A program made the translations under genes and the position numbers. Under the pieces are notes generated by a model. That model saw only the letters and a list, made by a program, of their open reading frames with translations. It was not told where the DNA came from and made no database searches. This document shows, one piece after another, positions 36,955 to 48,281 of a stretch of 64,000 bases of DNA. The DNA comes from Cannabis sativa (taxonomy: Eukaryota; Streptophyta; Magnoliopsida; Rosales; Cannabaceae), in contig NC_083606.1 in NCBI RefSeq assembly GCF_029168945.1, positions 19,556,041-19,620,040 on the forward strand, in the 5' to 3' direction. Within the stretch, counting starts at the first letter, position 1; each line of letters begins with the position of its first letter.

Positions 36955-39900
36955 AGGACACGTGTCAACTTAGGAGAATACGGATCAACAAATATAATAG
37001 TAATTATATTAAACGATATTAAAATGGAATAACTCATTGAATGATGAACTGGTAGAGTATATCTATAACTCGTTGACTATAAAGTCTTGAGTGAGAGATA
37101 GATGTGCGAACTATTTATTCACGTATTGAAGAGAAAACCATTTCGTAAATGACATATGATTGCAAGGACGACATCATTAATACAAAGCGAGGCACCAACC
37201 TCGCTACGTATTAAGAAAACAAAGTGAAATATTTAACTATTAGAACACTTAGCATATAATGTACATTATACGAACTAAGCATAACAGTTGAATGAACTTG
37301 GACGGAAAATAGCGAGGCATCCATCTCGCTATAAGAAGACATACTCTGGGTACCTTCACTAATCAGCTTCAGAAATTTTTCAATGAGATTCACTACTCCA
37401 TCTAGTCAGCTCTCTCAGATAGAAGCTGATATTCAAATGATGTTGAATACTGAAGTTCACCTTGTCACCAAGAACTGCGATTGTCAGGCGGAGTGTTATG
37501 TCTTCAATCGTAGAAATGACGGATTTACATTATCAACCTCAGAAAGACATGTGAAAAGCTCTAGCTCACTACTAAGGTTATTGTTGCTATGTTCCCAGCG
37601 AGATGTCCCAGAACGATATGCTTTACAACATATTTAATACGCGTATGTATTGGCCCGGTAAAAGCGGACCAATCACAACTGTGTGATTTTCAAATAATAA
37701 TCGCATTTATTTTACATGGGACGTAATCGAATCCCAAAAATTTAGGGTATTATTGTTGTCAGATATCAGTCTAATTTGTAATTAACTGCCCTCCTATGTA
37801 ACTATAAATAGGAACAGGATATACTGAAAAAATGTAACACCCTAACAAACTTAGGCATGTTAGCGTGATTTTTCTTTTAACTTATTGTGCAGCTCATTGC
37901 TAATCAACGAGGTTATCAAATATCGTGAATAATTAAAATTTGCTTATTTAATTAAAATCTTAAAGTAATACATTTATAAAATTCTGGGATCCTGTTTACA
38001 AAATATGTTGACAAAATTTTACTACTCATATTCAAAAGATTTGTCGCCTAGCGACCAAACAGCAAAAGCCCTGATGTCCCAAAGATCGTACGCTCCAGGC
38101 CTAACCGCCCCGACATGTACAATCTTCACCTACTCGCTCTCACGGCTCCTCAACTTTAGCTTTGCCCTTACCTGCACATAGAAATAGCATTGTGAGTCGA
38201 CAGACTCAGTAAGAAAAGCATAAACAATAACATAGCAATAACTTGGATTATGATCCGATGCCCGTACCCCCAATCATAACCCTATCCCCGTGACCTGCAC
38301 GGTACTGAGTCTAGAACGTTCGTACGACAGTACTAATGACCATAATATCAGCCTATACTCGGTATGCTAGTCATACTCCAGCCAAACTAATGTGATACTG
38401 TCAAGTAGTACGCTACTATCGACCATAATATCAGCCTATACTCGGTACGCTAGTCATACTCTAGGCATATTGATGTGATACTGTCGAATAGTACAAAAGC
38501 CAACATACATATCTAATGCAATCTAACAGGCTTACTAACATGCACACTAAACATGTAAATACATATGCATACTGTTATACTAATCTTACCTCATTTCTGA
38601 ATTCAGGTGTGCCGGCCAACCTGAGTGGAACAACTGCTCGGCGAATTACAGGCTCCTAAATCCATCAATTATAACATAAGTAAGTGACACGCTAAATCAC
38701 TTTCCGGGGACTGAAACTTGAAACTAAAAGTTTCCCTATCGATAAACAACATATACCCTAAACATCACAAAAATGGGAAAAACTAGGGTTCCCAAAACTG
38801 CCCCAACCGGTAGACCGGTTCCCAACCGGAATTTTAGTTCTGCAGGGTTTCCTGAGGACCAACCGGAATTCCGGTTCCTACAGGTCCCCCTGAATCGGAA
38901 TTCCAATTCAGTGTAGGAAAGTTTCAAACTTTCATATCTCACTCAAAATAACCCCAAATCAAATTAAACCTTCCAGACCTGCTCTATCTATCCCAAAGAA
39001 CATAAACAAGGAAACAAAACACATCAACATGCACAGAACCAAAACATGCCATTAAAGACCAAAGTTTGAGTTCTCAAACTTTGTCTAACAACTAAATCAA
39101 GCCACCAACTAGCTTCCAAACAACTCAAATAATAATATCAACCTCAGAATATAATCCCAACAACAAGAATTACCACAGAACCTAACCATTAGAAAAATCA
39201 TAAAGCATATAACTTGAAACTTAAGAAGAACAACAAAGAATGAGCTAGAACCTTACCTTGAGTTAGAAATCACTAAGAGTTTGCTAGAAATCCTTGAATT
39301 CAGCAGCAAAACCCCCAACCCTAAATGGTTCTAGGGAGCTCGAGAGAAAGAGAGAGAGTTTGGAGAGAACAAATGCTTCTTCTTTTGTCTTAAGTTCTAA
39401 TTTGGATAAAAGAAATAAATCTAATGTATTAACCTAATTTAACTAAAGTTATATTCAGCATTATAAAACTGATCTAAAGTTCACAAAAGGACAAAGTACT
39501 AAATGGTCAAAAAGACCACTTTGCCCCAACCAAAACCAAAAGCTTCTAAACCACTTAGGGATATTTTGGTCTAATCTAAAATCTCAACTAATCCCGACAT
39601 TCCCAATGTCTAGCTATACTGCCCCGCTATACTAAAAATTCTAGGATGTAATTCTAATAGCCAAATATCGCGTTCCAATGTTGCCGAGCACAAAACATGT
39701 AAAAATATTAAATTTCTATATATGACATATAAAATGTATTTTGAATTCAAATAAATCATCGTAAATTAATAATTCAATATTAATAAGTAATTTTCATACT
39801 TAAGCCTTAATTATCTGCTAATTTCCAAATTAAAGCTAAGCAGTCTTTACCAAAAAGGGCGAAAAATCCTTAAGAGAAAAAGCCCTATAATTATATCAGA

Positions 39901-40048
39901 AATATCTAATTAGACTCGTGGACTATGCAGAATTTTAACTGCAAAATCACGTAAAAAGCTTTGTGTTCTTTATTTTTTCTTTATTGCTATTATTTTCTGT
40001 CCATCACGATTTAGGTTTTAATATAGTTAACGAAAATCTACGTTAACA
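36955..40048 (+). repeat. 3' LTR of the old Tat element, 5' edge deleted and split by a solo LTR
   Basis: It matches the 5' LTR from ACACGTGTCAACTT (19051) onward, so about the first 30 bases are gone together with the end of pol. It is continuous to 37832, interrupted by the solo LTR, and resumes at 39853 to end TTAACA at 40048. A TATA-like CTATAAATA is present near 37802-37810. Confidence 0.85.
37833..39852 (+). mobile_element. Solo Gypsy-type LTR, TGTAACACCC family
   Basis: It starts TGTAACACCC and ends CCA within an A-rich stretch of the Tat 3' LTR (AAAAA before, AAAA after). The uninterrupted version in the 5' LTR (25488-25500) shows the empty site. It is about 2.02 kb and related to the LTRs at 11600-15717 and 16022-16995. 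It has an internal duplication near 38339-38490 (ATAATATCAGCCTATACTCGG twice). No open frame has retroelement character. The A-rich target makes the exact duplication length ambiguous. Confidence 0.8.
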
Positions 40049-40053
40049 TCACT

Positions 40054-42553
40054 CTAAGATCTCTCTAATTAGTATTATTTGTTCTCTCCTTAATTCTCTT
40101 ATTTTTATAATTTTTAATTATATTAATTGACTCGTTAATTATTAATTAATTAATAAAATATTTATAAATATTAAAAGGAGATTAACGGACCGTAACTACC
40201 ATTGAAAACAAAATTGTAGCGAACTATTTTTTTTTTAAAATTAAGATATTTAAAAAAATTCAAATATTACACAATTATCCCAAAAAAAATGATCATTCAC
40301 GTTTTTTTTTAAAAAAAAAATTAAAATACTTAAAAATATATATTTATATATAAGCTAAATTATTATAGTTCAATTTACTGTTTAATTTTTTTTAATTCTA
40401 TTTCTCTCTTATTCCCTCATGATTGGAGTTATTTTTTTCTTACCGGCTTAAATAGTGATACAAATAGTTAGAAGATAAATTTACATTAAAGTTTGTAGAA
40501 TGTGAGAGTCACTTAATATTAAGTAATAATTTTATTCATACTTTTTCCTCTCTTTAATTTTTTTTTATTAATTATTCAATACTTAATTTGTCTATCATTT
40601 ATCCTATAGAAAAATCTAATGCATACATAATAATAAAAAAAATAGTTCTTAAGTTTAAGAATCTGTTGAGTGAAGGTTTTTTATACCGTCTACAAAATTT
40701 AGAAATTTTGGCAACTACGGGTGAATACATACCACTTTCAAATGATAATAAATTTAATTTTTGATTACAACTTCAGTGAACAGACTAGAAGAATAAATAG
40801 TTAGCATTCGGATCAATTGGTTTTAATTTATAATTTTAAATTTAATTGATTTACGTATTGATGATAACACAATATTTTTAGATATTTATTTAGTTATAAA
40901 CTTTTATTCATATTTCAAAAATTTATTCAATTATCCATCTTTATATTCTAACATACTCATATTATTATTTTTATACTATGATCAAGCTTAAATATAAGAC
41001 GGTGATATAATGTTATAAAATTACTCTAAATATATCTATTTATTATCCTTTTAATTCTTTCTCAACTCTAATTTTTTATTAAGTTCATGAATATTGATTG
41101 ATTAATTAAGTTATAAAAAAAATTAAATTTATAAAAATTTTGCTCCTTTAAATAATATTCTAAATATAATTGATTAGTTAATTAAAAATATATATTTATA
41201 TATTTACCTTATTTGTGTTATTAAACTTAATTTTTTAATATTTATTAATCAATTAATTTAGAAATGTCTTTAATTTATAAATATTAAAAAAATCAATCTA
41301 TATCTAAAATATTTTTTATTTTTTTTAATTATATTTTAAATTAAATAGCTTATGTATAACTTGCTAATATTATTAAAAATATATATCAATTGTATATATT
41401 GTTGCTAATACCAGATATATTAATTTATACCATACTTTTTTATTTAACTAAAATAATTATATGTGTAGCACCTACTAAAAGAATTTGAGGCTTCTTCAAA
41501 AATATTATTTGCAAAAAATATCATAAACCATAAATTTACCAGTCAAATACATAAATAAGTAAACAAAATAAAACCCAACAATTTATTTCTATATAGTCAG
41601 AAAAACTATTGTCCAATAGTAAAATTTGATCTATATTATGTTAATCATTAAATAAAAATATTAACAATTACTTTAATTATAAATTATGACAATAACAACG
41701 ATTTTAAATGTAATAGTGACTACAAGATAGATAATAATAACTTTGAATATAATAATAAATATATGTGAAATACAGATGACAATAGTTTTAAAATCATATA
41801 ATGAGTTTTTTTTAGTTTTATCAATAAAAAAAAATCTCTATTTTGTGTGAAGATCTCTAATTTTTTTTTTTTATAACGTTTGAAGATATTAATTTATTCA
41901 TCTACGGATTGGTTTGGTCCGGATTTTAATTTTTTTTTTTTTTAAACCAAACTAGTATTACAGTTTTTTAAAAATTCAAAACAAAACCAGACCAATTAAA
42001 TTATCAAACCAATCCACTCTAAAACAGATAGGTTCGGTTCGAACCATGATTTGTATTTTGTAATTGTTCTAATTTTTTTTTTTTACAATAATTGTTTATT
42101 TTTTTTTTTTTGGTATTTTTTTTTACTTTTAATAAGTTTATAATATATAAATAACAATAAAAAATTATTATCGTAGCAATATAAAATCAATATCAATATC
42201 CTATGTAAAGTTATTCCCAAATATCAATATTTTGTCCAAAAAAAAAATATATTGCGTATATATATAATAATTATACGTATTGGTTTGATTTTGAGGGTTA
42301 CTGAAATTTTTTTCGAACTAGAGAATTTAAAACGGTTTAGATTGATCAAATCATTCATATCGGAATCATTTGGTTCGGTCTCAAATGATTTGGTTCGGAT
42401 TGATTGAGGTTTGAAACCACGGATTACGAATTATATGAACACTTCTATTAAGTACAAAAATTAAAATTTTTAGTAAAATAGTTATTCATACTAACAAAAA
42501 ATACATCAAAATTTTGAAACTTTGAAATTTAACATAATTTAATTATTTAATTA
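40054..42553. other. AT-rich intergenic region
   Basis: 2.5 kb of A/T runs. Words such as GGTTCGG and TTGGTTTGGT recur between 41.9 and 42.42 kb and suggest a decayed small transposon, but I could not find paired ends. No gene is recognised. Confidence 0.5.
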
Positions 42554-42558
42554 GTACT

Positions 42559-43339
42559 TGTTGACCGAGGTTTTCGGCAACTAGTAAAATATGAATGTAA
42601 TGATGAGCAGTAAGAAAGCGAGATGAAGACTTTTTACGTGGTTGGGGCGTTAATGAGCCTTAGTCCACGAGCCACTGCTATTTATGGATATCTTTAATAC
42701 AGATCCTACACTTGGGAGAATGTTTCTCTCTTTTATACAAAGAATGTTCTTGGTGAGTTTTTTCTCTTCTTGCTCTTGAGCAGCCAAGATTCTCCGACCC
42801 CATTAAATGAGCTTTGAGGGGGTATTTATAGTGTTTTGGTGGGGTAATCCCTAGAATTGTTCTTACACATGTGGCTGTAAGTATCCATAAAGTTGGGCAT
42901 TTCCGATGAATATACCATGGGTGATGCATGGTCAAATCCCTAGGTGCTGTAGGGTTTTTATGGAGAATGTCCTTTTTGTCTTATGATTGACGTGACTCTT
43001 CGCAGAGTAGCCGTCGCTAGACTTAAATGATCATTACTGTAGCGCTGCTGTTTGGGGGTTGTGCCGTCAGACTTTATTGCGTGTTACAGTTCCAACACGC
43101 TTCCTCCCATGCAGCATTAAATGCGACTTGATTTCTCGGGAGAGACCTGACACATCCCGGAGTGCCTTCAAGCTATGCTCGCTTCCGGGAGTACCTTGTA
43201 CTCCGGGTACATCTTCCGGGACCCATGCGAATAATGCTTCCTGGTGTCATACAAAGACTTAGCAGTTCTTCTTAAGTAATTTGATCCACGTGTCCCCTCT
43301 TGACTGGTCCACGTATATTGGGCGAATTTAGGAGCAACA
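42559..43339 (-). repeat. 3' LTR (left) of the young Tat element
   Basis: 781 bp, ends TGTTGACC and AGCAACA on the plus strand. It differs from the 5' LTR only near 43178 (C/A), 43289 (C/T) and 43320 (G/C). A TATA box is present on the minus strand at 42823-42830. Confidence 0.97.
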
Positions 43340-43352
43340 TTTACCCCCCAAG
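43340..43352 (-). other. Polypurine tract of the young Tat element
   Basis: The minus strand reads CTTGGGGGGTAAA directly before the 3' LTR, the expected primer for plus-strand DNA synthesis. Confidence 0.85.
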
Positions 43353-43774
43353 CCTTGTTTACTTAGTACAAAATAAACCAAGGCTTGTTCGAGTGTCTCC
43401 TGTTGACTCCTCGTTTCCCTATCTCGAGCTTCGAGCGCGTGGGGGCACATTAAATGATGTTATTTAATGCGACAATACGCTTGTTCGCAGGAATGTTTCC
43501 AGCCGCCTCCTCGGTCTTATGATACGACTTGGGGGCGCGTGAAGGTGTGTCTAATAATGGCATTAAATGCAGTGATTCACTTTTGCAGAGGTCGATTCGT
43601 TTCCCGCCCCATGATTGATGCGGCGCATTGATGGTGTCAGGCGGATACTCAAACGTTTGCACCGCCTTAATGGTAGATTGATCTAGCCCGTTGATCTTTT
43701 GGGAATTCGAATCGTGCGTTTCCCCTGCCGTACGATTGGTAGGTGAAGACGCCTGTTCCTCATGCACTTTTGCC

Positions 43775-43780
43775 TATAAA
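43775..43780 (+). promoter_or_regulatory. TATA box of the antisense gene
   Basis: TATAAA in the context TGCCTATAAAAGCC, 25-30 bases before the proposed transcript start near 43805 and about 200 bases before a good splice donor. It reads on the plus strand, opposite to the element's gag-pol, and lies outside the LTR. This suggests an independent promoter. Confidence 0.65.
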
Positions 43781-43804
43781 AGCCACCACCTTTCCTTCAT
43801 TTCG

Positions 43805-46800
43805 GTTACTTTCCATTCCTTACCATTTTTGCTCGAATTTCTCAGAGAGAAAAATTCCTCGAAGTAGCACAAACCGTCTTAACACTTAAACACTTCCTGT
43901 AATTTTCCAGTGTTCGGTTTTGCCAGTGCTTTTCAACTCTCGCTCAACCATACCCAGTACCCCCAGTTCAACAATCAACTGTAAGTTTTTTGCATCTTTA
44001 GATAATAACATGCTTACATTTATTTTGTTTGTTTTCTGGGTTCGTACTTAGAGATTTCTGGAGTGTGAGGGTTTGAGTTCTTCGAGTTCTGCTTTACGTT
44101 TTACTGTATTAGTTGTAGAGTTGCCATTGTCATGCCTCTGTCGTAGGCATACAGTTTTGTTTGAAGAAGGCCGTGTATCCTTCGTTTAGCAATCGCTTAG
44201 GGCATAGGAAAACTTTTCTCTTTTCTTTTCCTTTTTGCAAAACCACTTTTACTGCGATTTTACCGCACCCGACACTTGTTCAGGGATTCTCTTTTGAGTT
44301 TCCCAGGTGACACGTGTCCGGAGGGGGCCTCTTTCCAGCGGTTAGGGGACCCCCACTCCCTTTTTTCTCTGATTTAGGGTTTGATATGGGGCCTAACTGC
44401 TGGGTTTTTTTCTTTTTGTTTTTCTCAGAGCATAACATGTCTGCTTCCGGCTCGAAGTCTTCAAAGAAGAAGGGGAAGAATATTGCCACCCTGGAGGAGG
44501 TTTCTCTGGGACCTGTTGCCCAGGAAGGGTACAAATCCCGCGCCACTGGTTGGGAAGCGGCCGAGCTTCGATCGACCCTGACCTGCCCTCACCAGCTGGA
44601 GAACATTATTAATGTAGCTGGAATCAAACCCTCTACCTCAGGGACCTTCCATCGGCCTCCCCGTGACTCGGAGACACCCAACCTCAACTATGATGGCTTC
44701 GGGGCTTGGAGTCAGACCCATCTGATGGCCGGTGCAATGCTCCCGCTCCAGGATTATTTTGTTGATTTTCTTGTATTTGTCGGCCTTGCGCCATACCAAC
44801 TTATTCCTCAAGCTTACCGCCTGCTCTCAGGCTTATTTATTTTTTACTCCGCGCGCGGCTGGGGGTCTCCCGGCCGGCGGAGATTTTGTATTTTTATGAA
44901 CTTGTATCCGTCCCCAAGAAAGGGGACAAACTTAAGGACGGTTTTTATGGGTTCCGATCCACCCCCGCTAACGAAGGGGTGGTTCCGTATAATAGGCAGA
45001 CTCATGTTAAGGAGTACCGCCACCGATTTTTCTTCTCCTCCGGTTTTAGGGCCGTGGACCATCCGGAGCTTCTCACGGAGTGGGTGCGGATCCCACCTTA
45101 CCAGCGGACGCTCACCACTCAGGCGTTCCTTCGAAGGGCTCAAGCCTTCGCCTCTTACGACCATGCCGATCTTGACGTCGGGGGCCTGGTCACCACGGAG
45201 AATTGCAGAAAGGCTAAACTTATCCTTTCTCACCAATCCGTGGATGACTCCAACCTCTCCAAGGTTATCTGCCCTAACGTGAGGGCGCCGGTCGCGGAGA
45301 AGGCCTTCCGGGATGAGCTCATTGCTACGGCAGAGAAGAAGTACCAAGATTATCTCTACCGAAGGCCCAGGAGAAGGCGTATTCTAGTGCCCAGTGCCGC
45401 CTCGGGAGAGGGCTTCGCGTGGGGAGCCCGGTGGTGCGGAGGAGCCAAGCCATTGGCGGGAAGTCCGAAGCTAAATTTTTTGACAAGATACTTCAAGAAG
45501 AGATTGGAGGTCCTTCCGCCGGGGGACCCCTTCGTCTTGAAGGTTCTTCTGAGAACCGTACTTCCCGCCTCGGCCTTCGGTCCCCGAACCAAACTCGGGG
45601 CGCTCCCGTGCTAGCACTTCGGTGCCGGTGGTAAGTCTCCTTTGATAATTCGGTATGTCCCTTCCGTTGATGAATATACCGGTCGTAGGCCCATAGGGTT
45701 CGACGAGCGTCTCCGTAGGTTTAAGATGCCGTCGACCGGTGGGGGGATCATTTGAAGGAATTTTATTTTACAAACTTAGGAGATTACCTAGGTCGGTCCG
45801 GATGGGTCCCGCCCTCCGAACCTATTCCCTTAGGTCCGTCGGCTTACATAGCGTCCAGCTGGTTTCGGCCCTCGGACAGTTATCTTGGAGATGATGCTGC
45901 CAGCATTAAAGTTCGGGACTTTGCTAGGGCCGAATTAGGGAGTCCGGGTAGGAGTAGTTTATTTGCTGCACCTTTTTGTAAGCAGTTTCTCACGGACTTC
46001 TAACACTTGCTTATTTTATTGGAACAGGTACCTCCATGGATGCCATCCTGGAACAGTTGGCCGGGGTCCATACTCCGGTGGCTCCTCCGGCTTTCACCCC
46101 CTCTCCCCCGGCCCCTTCCTTGAAGGTTTCTTCCGGCGCTCCTCCCGAAACCATCGACTTGGTGGATGACGAGGAGGCGCTTCCGGGAGAAGGCCAGGGG
46201 AAAGGGTGGGACTTCTCGGAGGAAGCCGCCGAGGGTGCTGGAGAGCCTCAAGCCCTTCCAGTGGTAGCAGAGGAGGACGAGGAGGAGCCTGAAGTGGCTC
46301 TGATTCGCAAGCGTAAGGGCAAGATGATTGCCCAGGACGAGCCGAAGAGGCCTCGGAGGGCCGACACTCCCGCTCATGGCCTAGACGGCGGGGTTTCTCC
46401 GATGGAGGAAAATCCTGCTCCTCCTCACATTGAGCTTACCCCGATTCCGGGGGATGAGGCAAGGCAGGAGCTTCGCATAGCCAAACACAACTATGCTATG
46501 GACGAGTACTCCCGGGGATATGCCGATGTGGAGGCCCTTAGGAGGATTCTGCGAGCGGAGGTTGAGGCGAGCATTAACCATCCGGACTATCATGATCCGT
46601 GGAACCTCAACCTGGATCCTTTGGCAGACTGGTTCCGTCCCCTCCTAGGGCCCACTCTGGCTCCCTTTGCCGCGGAAATGACCGGTGAGTTCGCTTCTCA
46701 GCTTACGCGCTGTGCGCCCAAGCGGTTTGCCACTTGCGCTTCCCTGAACTCCATCTTCCAGGTCTAGGACCTCAGCCATTCCCTCACAGTGGTAAGTACT

Positions 46801-47582
46801 TTGCAACTTCTTGCGTTTCTTTTTTGGTATTTGTATTTTGTTTTCTTCCTTTGAGGAATTTTTCCTTACACCCCGTCATGGTTCAGCTTGCAGCTGAGGC
46901 TGGTCGCCTCTCCAAGAACATTATAAGCCATGGCTTCGCTCTGTCCGATTTTGGGGATATGAACGACGTCAAGAAGGTCCTCCAAGACCTTACAGCGGAG
47001 AGGCAGATCTACCAGGAGGCTGCCGAGCGCCAGGAAGCAGCGGCCAAGGCCAAGGAAGAGAAGGCCAAGGCCAGGGAAGAGGAGGCCATCCGGAGGGAGG
47101 CTCAGGCGGAGGACATGATCCAGGCCGAGGCCCAGCAGAGAGGCAAGATGGAGGCCCACCATCAGGAGGAGCTAAGGGCTCAAACCGAGGCTGCCGAGAA
47201 GGCTAGGCGAGATCTTCGGGAGGCCAGGGAGGCTTTGGACGAAATGGCCGCCAAGGTGAGGTCTCTAGAGGAGACTCACCAGTCGGATATTGAATCCAAG
47301 GCCGCTCTGGCTGCGGAGTTGAAGGAACTTTGGGACTACAAAGATCAGTCTATCAGGAAGGCCAAGAGGGCCGAACTCCTTTCTCCCGTCTCCTGTGCCC
47401 GGTGCCCGAAGCGCTTTGATGATGGTGTTTACATGGCTTGGGCCACCAATGATCAAAGTATCAAGCTTTCCTTTTATCCCAAACCCGAGGACATGATTGC
47501 CAAATTTCGGGAAAAGAAGAAGAGGCTTGATGCTGAGCTTGAGGCACGGATCGGACCTCGTCTTCCGCCGCGGGCTGACTGA
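43805..47582 (+). pseudogene. Spliced antisense gene of the Tat element (gypsy-type transposase-like, PF04195-like)
   Basis: A leader exon (about 43805-43980) is followed by an intron with GTAAGT at 43981 and a pyrimidine-rich acceptor near 44428. The ATG at 44437 opens MSASGSKSSKKKGKN. The next 350 residues resemble the domain called putative gypsy-type transposon in plants (FGAWSQTHLMAGAMLPLQDYFVDFL, then a FYELVSVPKKGD block in a shifted frame). Further coding pieces are 46028-46791 (acidic, with a basic KRKGK stretch) and 46894-47582 (long Glu/Ala/Arg coiled coil). They are joined by a clean 102-bp intron, 46792-46893, that keeps the frame AEAGRLSK. Frame changes near 44870 and 45400 and one near 46730 may be mutations or missed introns. 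Tat elements such as Grande and RIRE2 are known to carry extra, often antisense, genes here; the function is unknown. Confidence 0.75.
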
Positions 47583-47882
47583 GCTGCCATATTATTGACC
47601 CAGATTGTACCCGTTCTCTTTATAACTCTTTTTTTTTTCTTTGTACATACTTGCTGCTGCCTTAGAACAATTTACATACAGGCAGCAGCTTTTATTTGAA
47701 GGGGAGACAATTTAAGGCCTGTCCCCGGGCCATTTATATGTGTATGACCTACCCTTCGGGCTAGGATATTATATTTTTTTTTTATTTATATATATGTGCG
47801 ATCTTTTTTCACACTTTATATATTTCAACCTGTCCTTTGGCTCAGGGTTTCATATTTACGCTCTTTATTTTTGCGCATGTTT
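47583..47882. other. Space between antisense gene and tandem repeat
   Basis: No coding signal. It contains two degraded copies of the 36-bp unit at about 47746-47775 and 47826-47850 (GACCTACCCTTCGGGCTAGG, CCTGTCCTTTGGCTCAGGG). The array therefore once reached further left. Confidence 0.7.
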
Positions 47883-48134
47883 TTGACCTACCCTTTGGGT
47901 CAGGATATTTTACTTAGCTTGACCTGCCCTTTGGGTCAGGATATTTTACTTAGCTTGACCTGCCCTTTGGGTCAGGATATTTTACTTAGCTTGACCTGCC
48001 CTTTGGGTCAGGATATTTTACTTAGCTTGACCTGCCCTTTGGGTCAGGATATTTTACTTAGCTTGACCTGCCCTTTGGGTCAGGATATTTTACTTAGGTT
48101 GACCTGCCCTTTGGGTCAGGATATTTTACTTAGC
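47883..48134. repeat. Seven tandem copies of a 36-bp unit
   Basis: Exactly 252 bases, 7 x 36, of a unit starting TTGACCTGCCCTTTGGGTCA. Copies are almost identical; the first has TACCC for TGCCC and the sixth ends TTAGG instead of TTAGC. Each unit holds an inverted repeat TGACC...GGTCA. Because 36 is a multiple of three, the plus strand stays open through the array, but the repeated peptide is a by-product. It lies between the 3' ends of gag-pol and the antisense gene. Confidence 0.95.
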
Positions 48135-48281
48135 TTGTTTTTGTTTGTCCGTGCGGTATACCCTAGTACCCCCCTGAGTGGCATAGAAACTTTGTTTTTA
48201 AGGCACTCAGTTTTATTTAATATAGAGGAGGCATACATTTGGACGGTACAAACCCTTTAAACAAAAGCTAAGTCTAATTCG

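Larger units (their letters stand above)
19024..40048 (+). mobile_element. Old Tat-lineage Gypsy element with three nested insertions
   Basis: The 5' LTR starts TGTTATACCC at 19024 and ends TTAACA at 25695; the 3' LTR ends TTAACA at 40048. Flanks are ACACT (19019-19023) and TCACT (40049-40053), a target duplication with one mismatch. The original element is now in pieces: 5' LTR 19024-19368 plus 24928-25695, interior 25696-26207 plus 35936-36951, and 3' LTR about 36955-37832 plus 39853-40048. The pol fragment closely resembles the Tat element at 42.6-55.1 kb, and both use the same unusual primer site. The insertions are a Copia element, a second long Copia element and a solo LTR. Large internal deletions removed the protease and the RNase H-integrase part. 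Confidence 0.88.

Noticed and set aside
41900..42425. Possible small DNA transposon with GGTTCGG words
   Set aside because: No matching terminal inverted repeats or target duplication could be placed by eye.
47796..48260. Open frame with a repeated PLGQDILLSLTC peptide
   Set aside because: It is the 36-bp tandem repeat read in frame; the unit length is divisible by three, so openness is automatic. No start context or homologue supports a gene.
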